Shown: one piece after another, positions 63,927 to 64,000 of the stretch
How positions within the stretch are numbered: the stretch's first letter is position 1
Layout of the letters: the number at the start of each line of letters is the position of its first letter
Source of the DNA: UBA668 sp963720695
Lineage (GTDB): Bacteria; Actinomycetota; Acidimicrobiia; Acidimicrobiales; Ilumatobacteraceae
Direction: 5' to 3'
NCBI GenBank assembly: GCA_963720695.1
Contig: CAVRGG010000004.1
Span: 248,001 to 312,000 of the forward strand
DNA: 64,000 bases
Notes under the pieces: model-generated
Databases searched by the model: none
Told to the model about the DNA's origin: nothing
The model's input: the letters and a program-made list of their open reading frames with translations, nothing else
Made by a program: the position numbers and the translations under genes

Positions 63927-64000
63927 GGTGCCGCTCCCGCGCGCCGAACTGCCGGTGTGTGCGCTCTGGTCAAGCCAATCGAGGGCCGGGAGATAGGACA

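Overview
The window is GC-rich DNA with densely packed genes, frequent 4-base stop/start overlaps (ATGA, GTGA), many GTG starts and probable leaderless starts. Together with the gene content (phoH-ybeY-CNNM/CorC block, several acyl-CoA dehydrogenases, small Cys-rich protein) this points to an actinobacterium, most likely of the Acidimicrobiia/Ilumatobacter type. That placement is an inference, because no rRNA or other decisive marker is present. There is one tRNA (Cys, GCA). I see no insertion sequence, prophage or CRISPR array.

Layout. 1-6.9 kb: tail of an MFS transporter; a housekeeping block on the minus strand (phoH, ybeY, CNNM/CorC); a frameshifted membrane GGDEF-EAL protein. 7-12.8 kb: a large SPFH protein, a nitrobindin-like protein, an NTF2-like protein, a 2'-5' RNA ligase-like protein, a GNAT acetyltransferase and an FAD oxidoreductase. 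12.8-19.9 kb: a minus-strand run with acyl-CoA synthetase, a membrane protein, TauE/SafE, an amino acid synthesis family protein, EthD, SDR and acyl-CoA dehydrogenase, followed by tRNA-Cys.

20-50 kb is the most interesting part. It reads as a catabolic island for carnitine, gamma-butyrobetaine and related quaternary amines. It holds a gamma-butyrobetaine hydroxylase/TmpA-like oxygenase coupled to a PhnZ/TmpB-like HD oxygenase; two Rieske oxygenases, one GbcA-like; a Pot-type importer whose ATPase lies 20 kb from the other subunits; an amine oxidase and a three-subunit molybdenum hydroxylase; a dehydrocarnitine cleavage enzyme beside a carnitine dehydrogenase-thioesterase fusion; a BetI-like TetR regulator; and a thioesterase fusion, acyl-CoA dehydrogenase, ADP-forming-type CoA ligase and CaiD-like hydratase in one operon. 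Read together, these could take gamma-butyrobetaine through CoA esters to carnitine, then to glycine betaine, then by demethylation onward. A 14-base TGA-N8-TCA motif recurs in four intergenic regions of the island, with a diverged copy beside the TetR gene, which suggests one regulon.

50-61.4 kb: a second PhnZ-like HD oxygenase with a metallo-beta-lactamase/beta-CASP protein; a two-component system next to an ApbE/haem membrane protein cluster; a Crp/Fnr regulator; a small repeat protein; a GAF protein coupled to an intracellular subtilase; and an MFS transporter fused to a cyclic-nucleotide-binding domain. 61.4-64 kb looks like accessory DNA with short genes of unknown function.

Two features cut across the window. 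A family of long palindromes (12773, 43566, 48988) sits between convergent genes. Six otherwise conserved genes each carry exactly one surplus base, which looks more like sequence error than decay.
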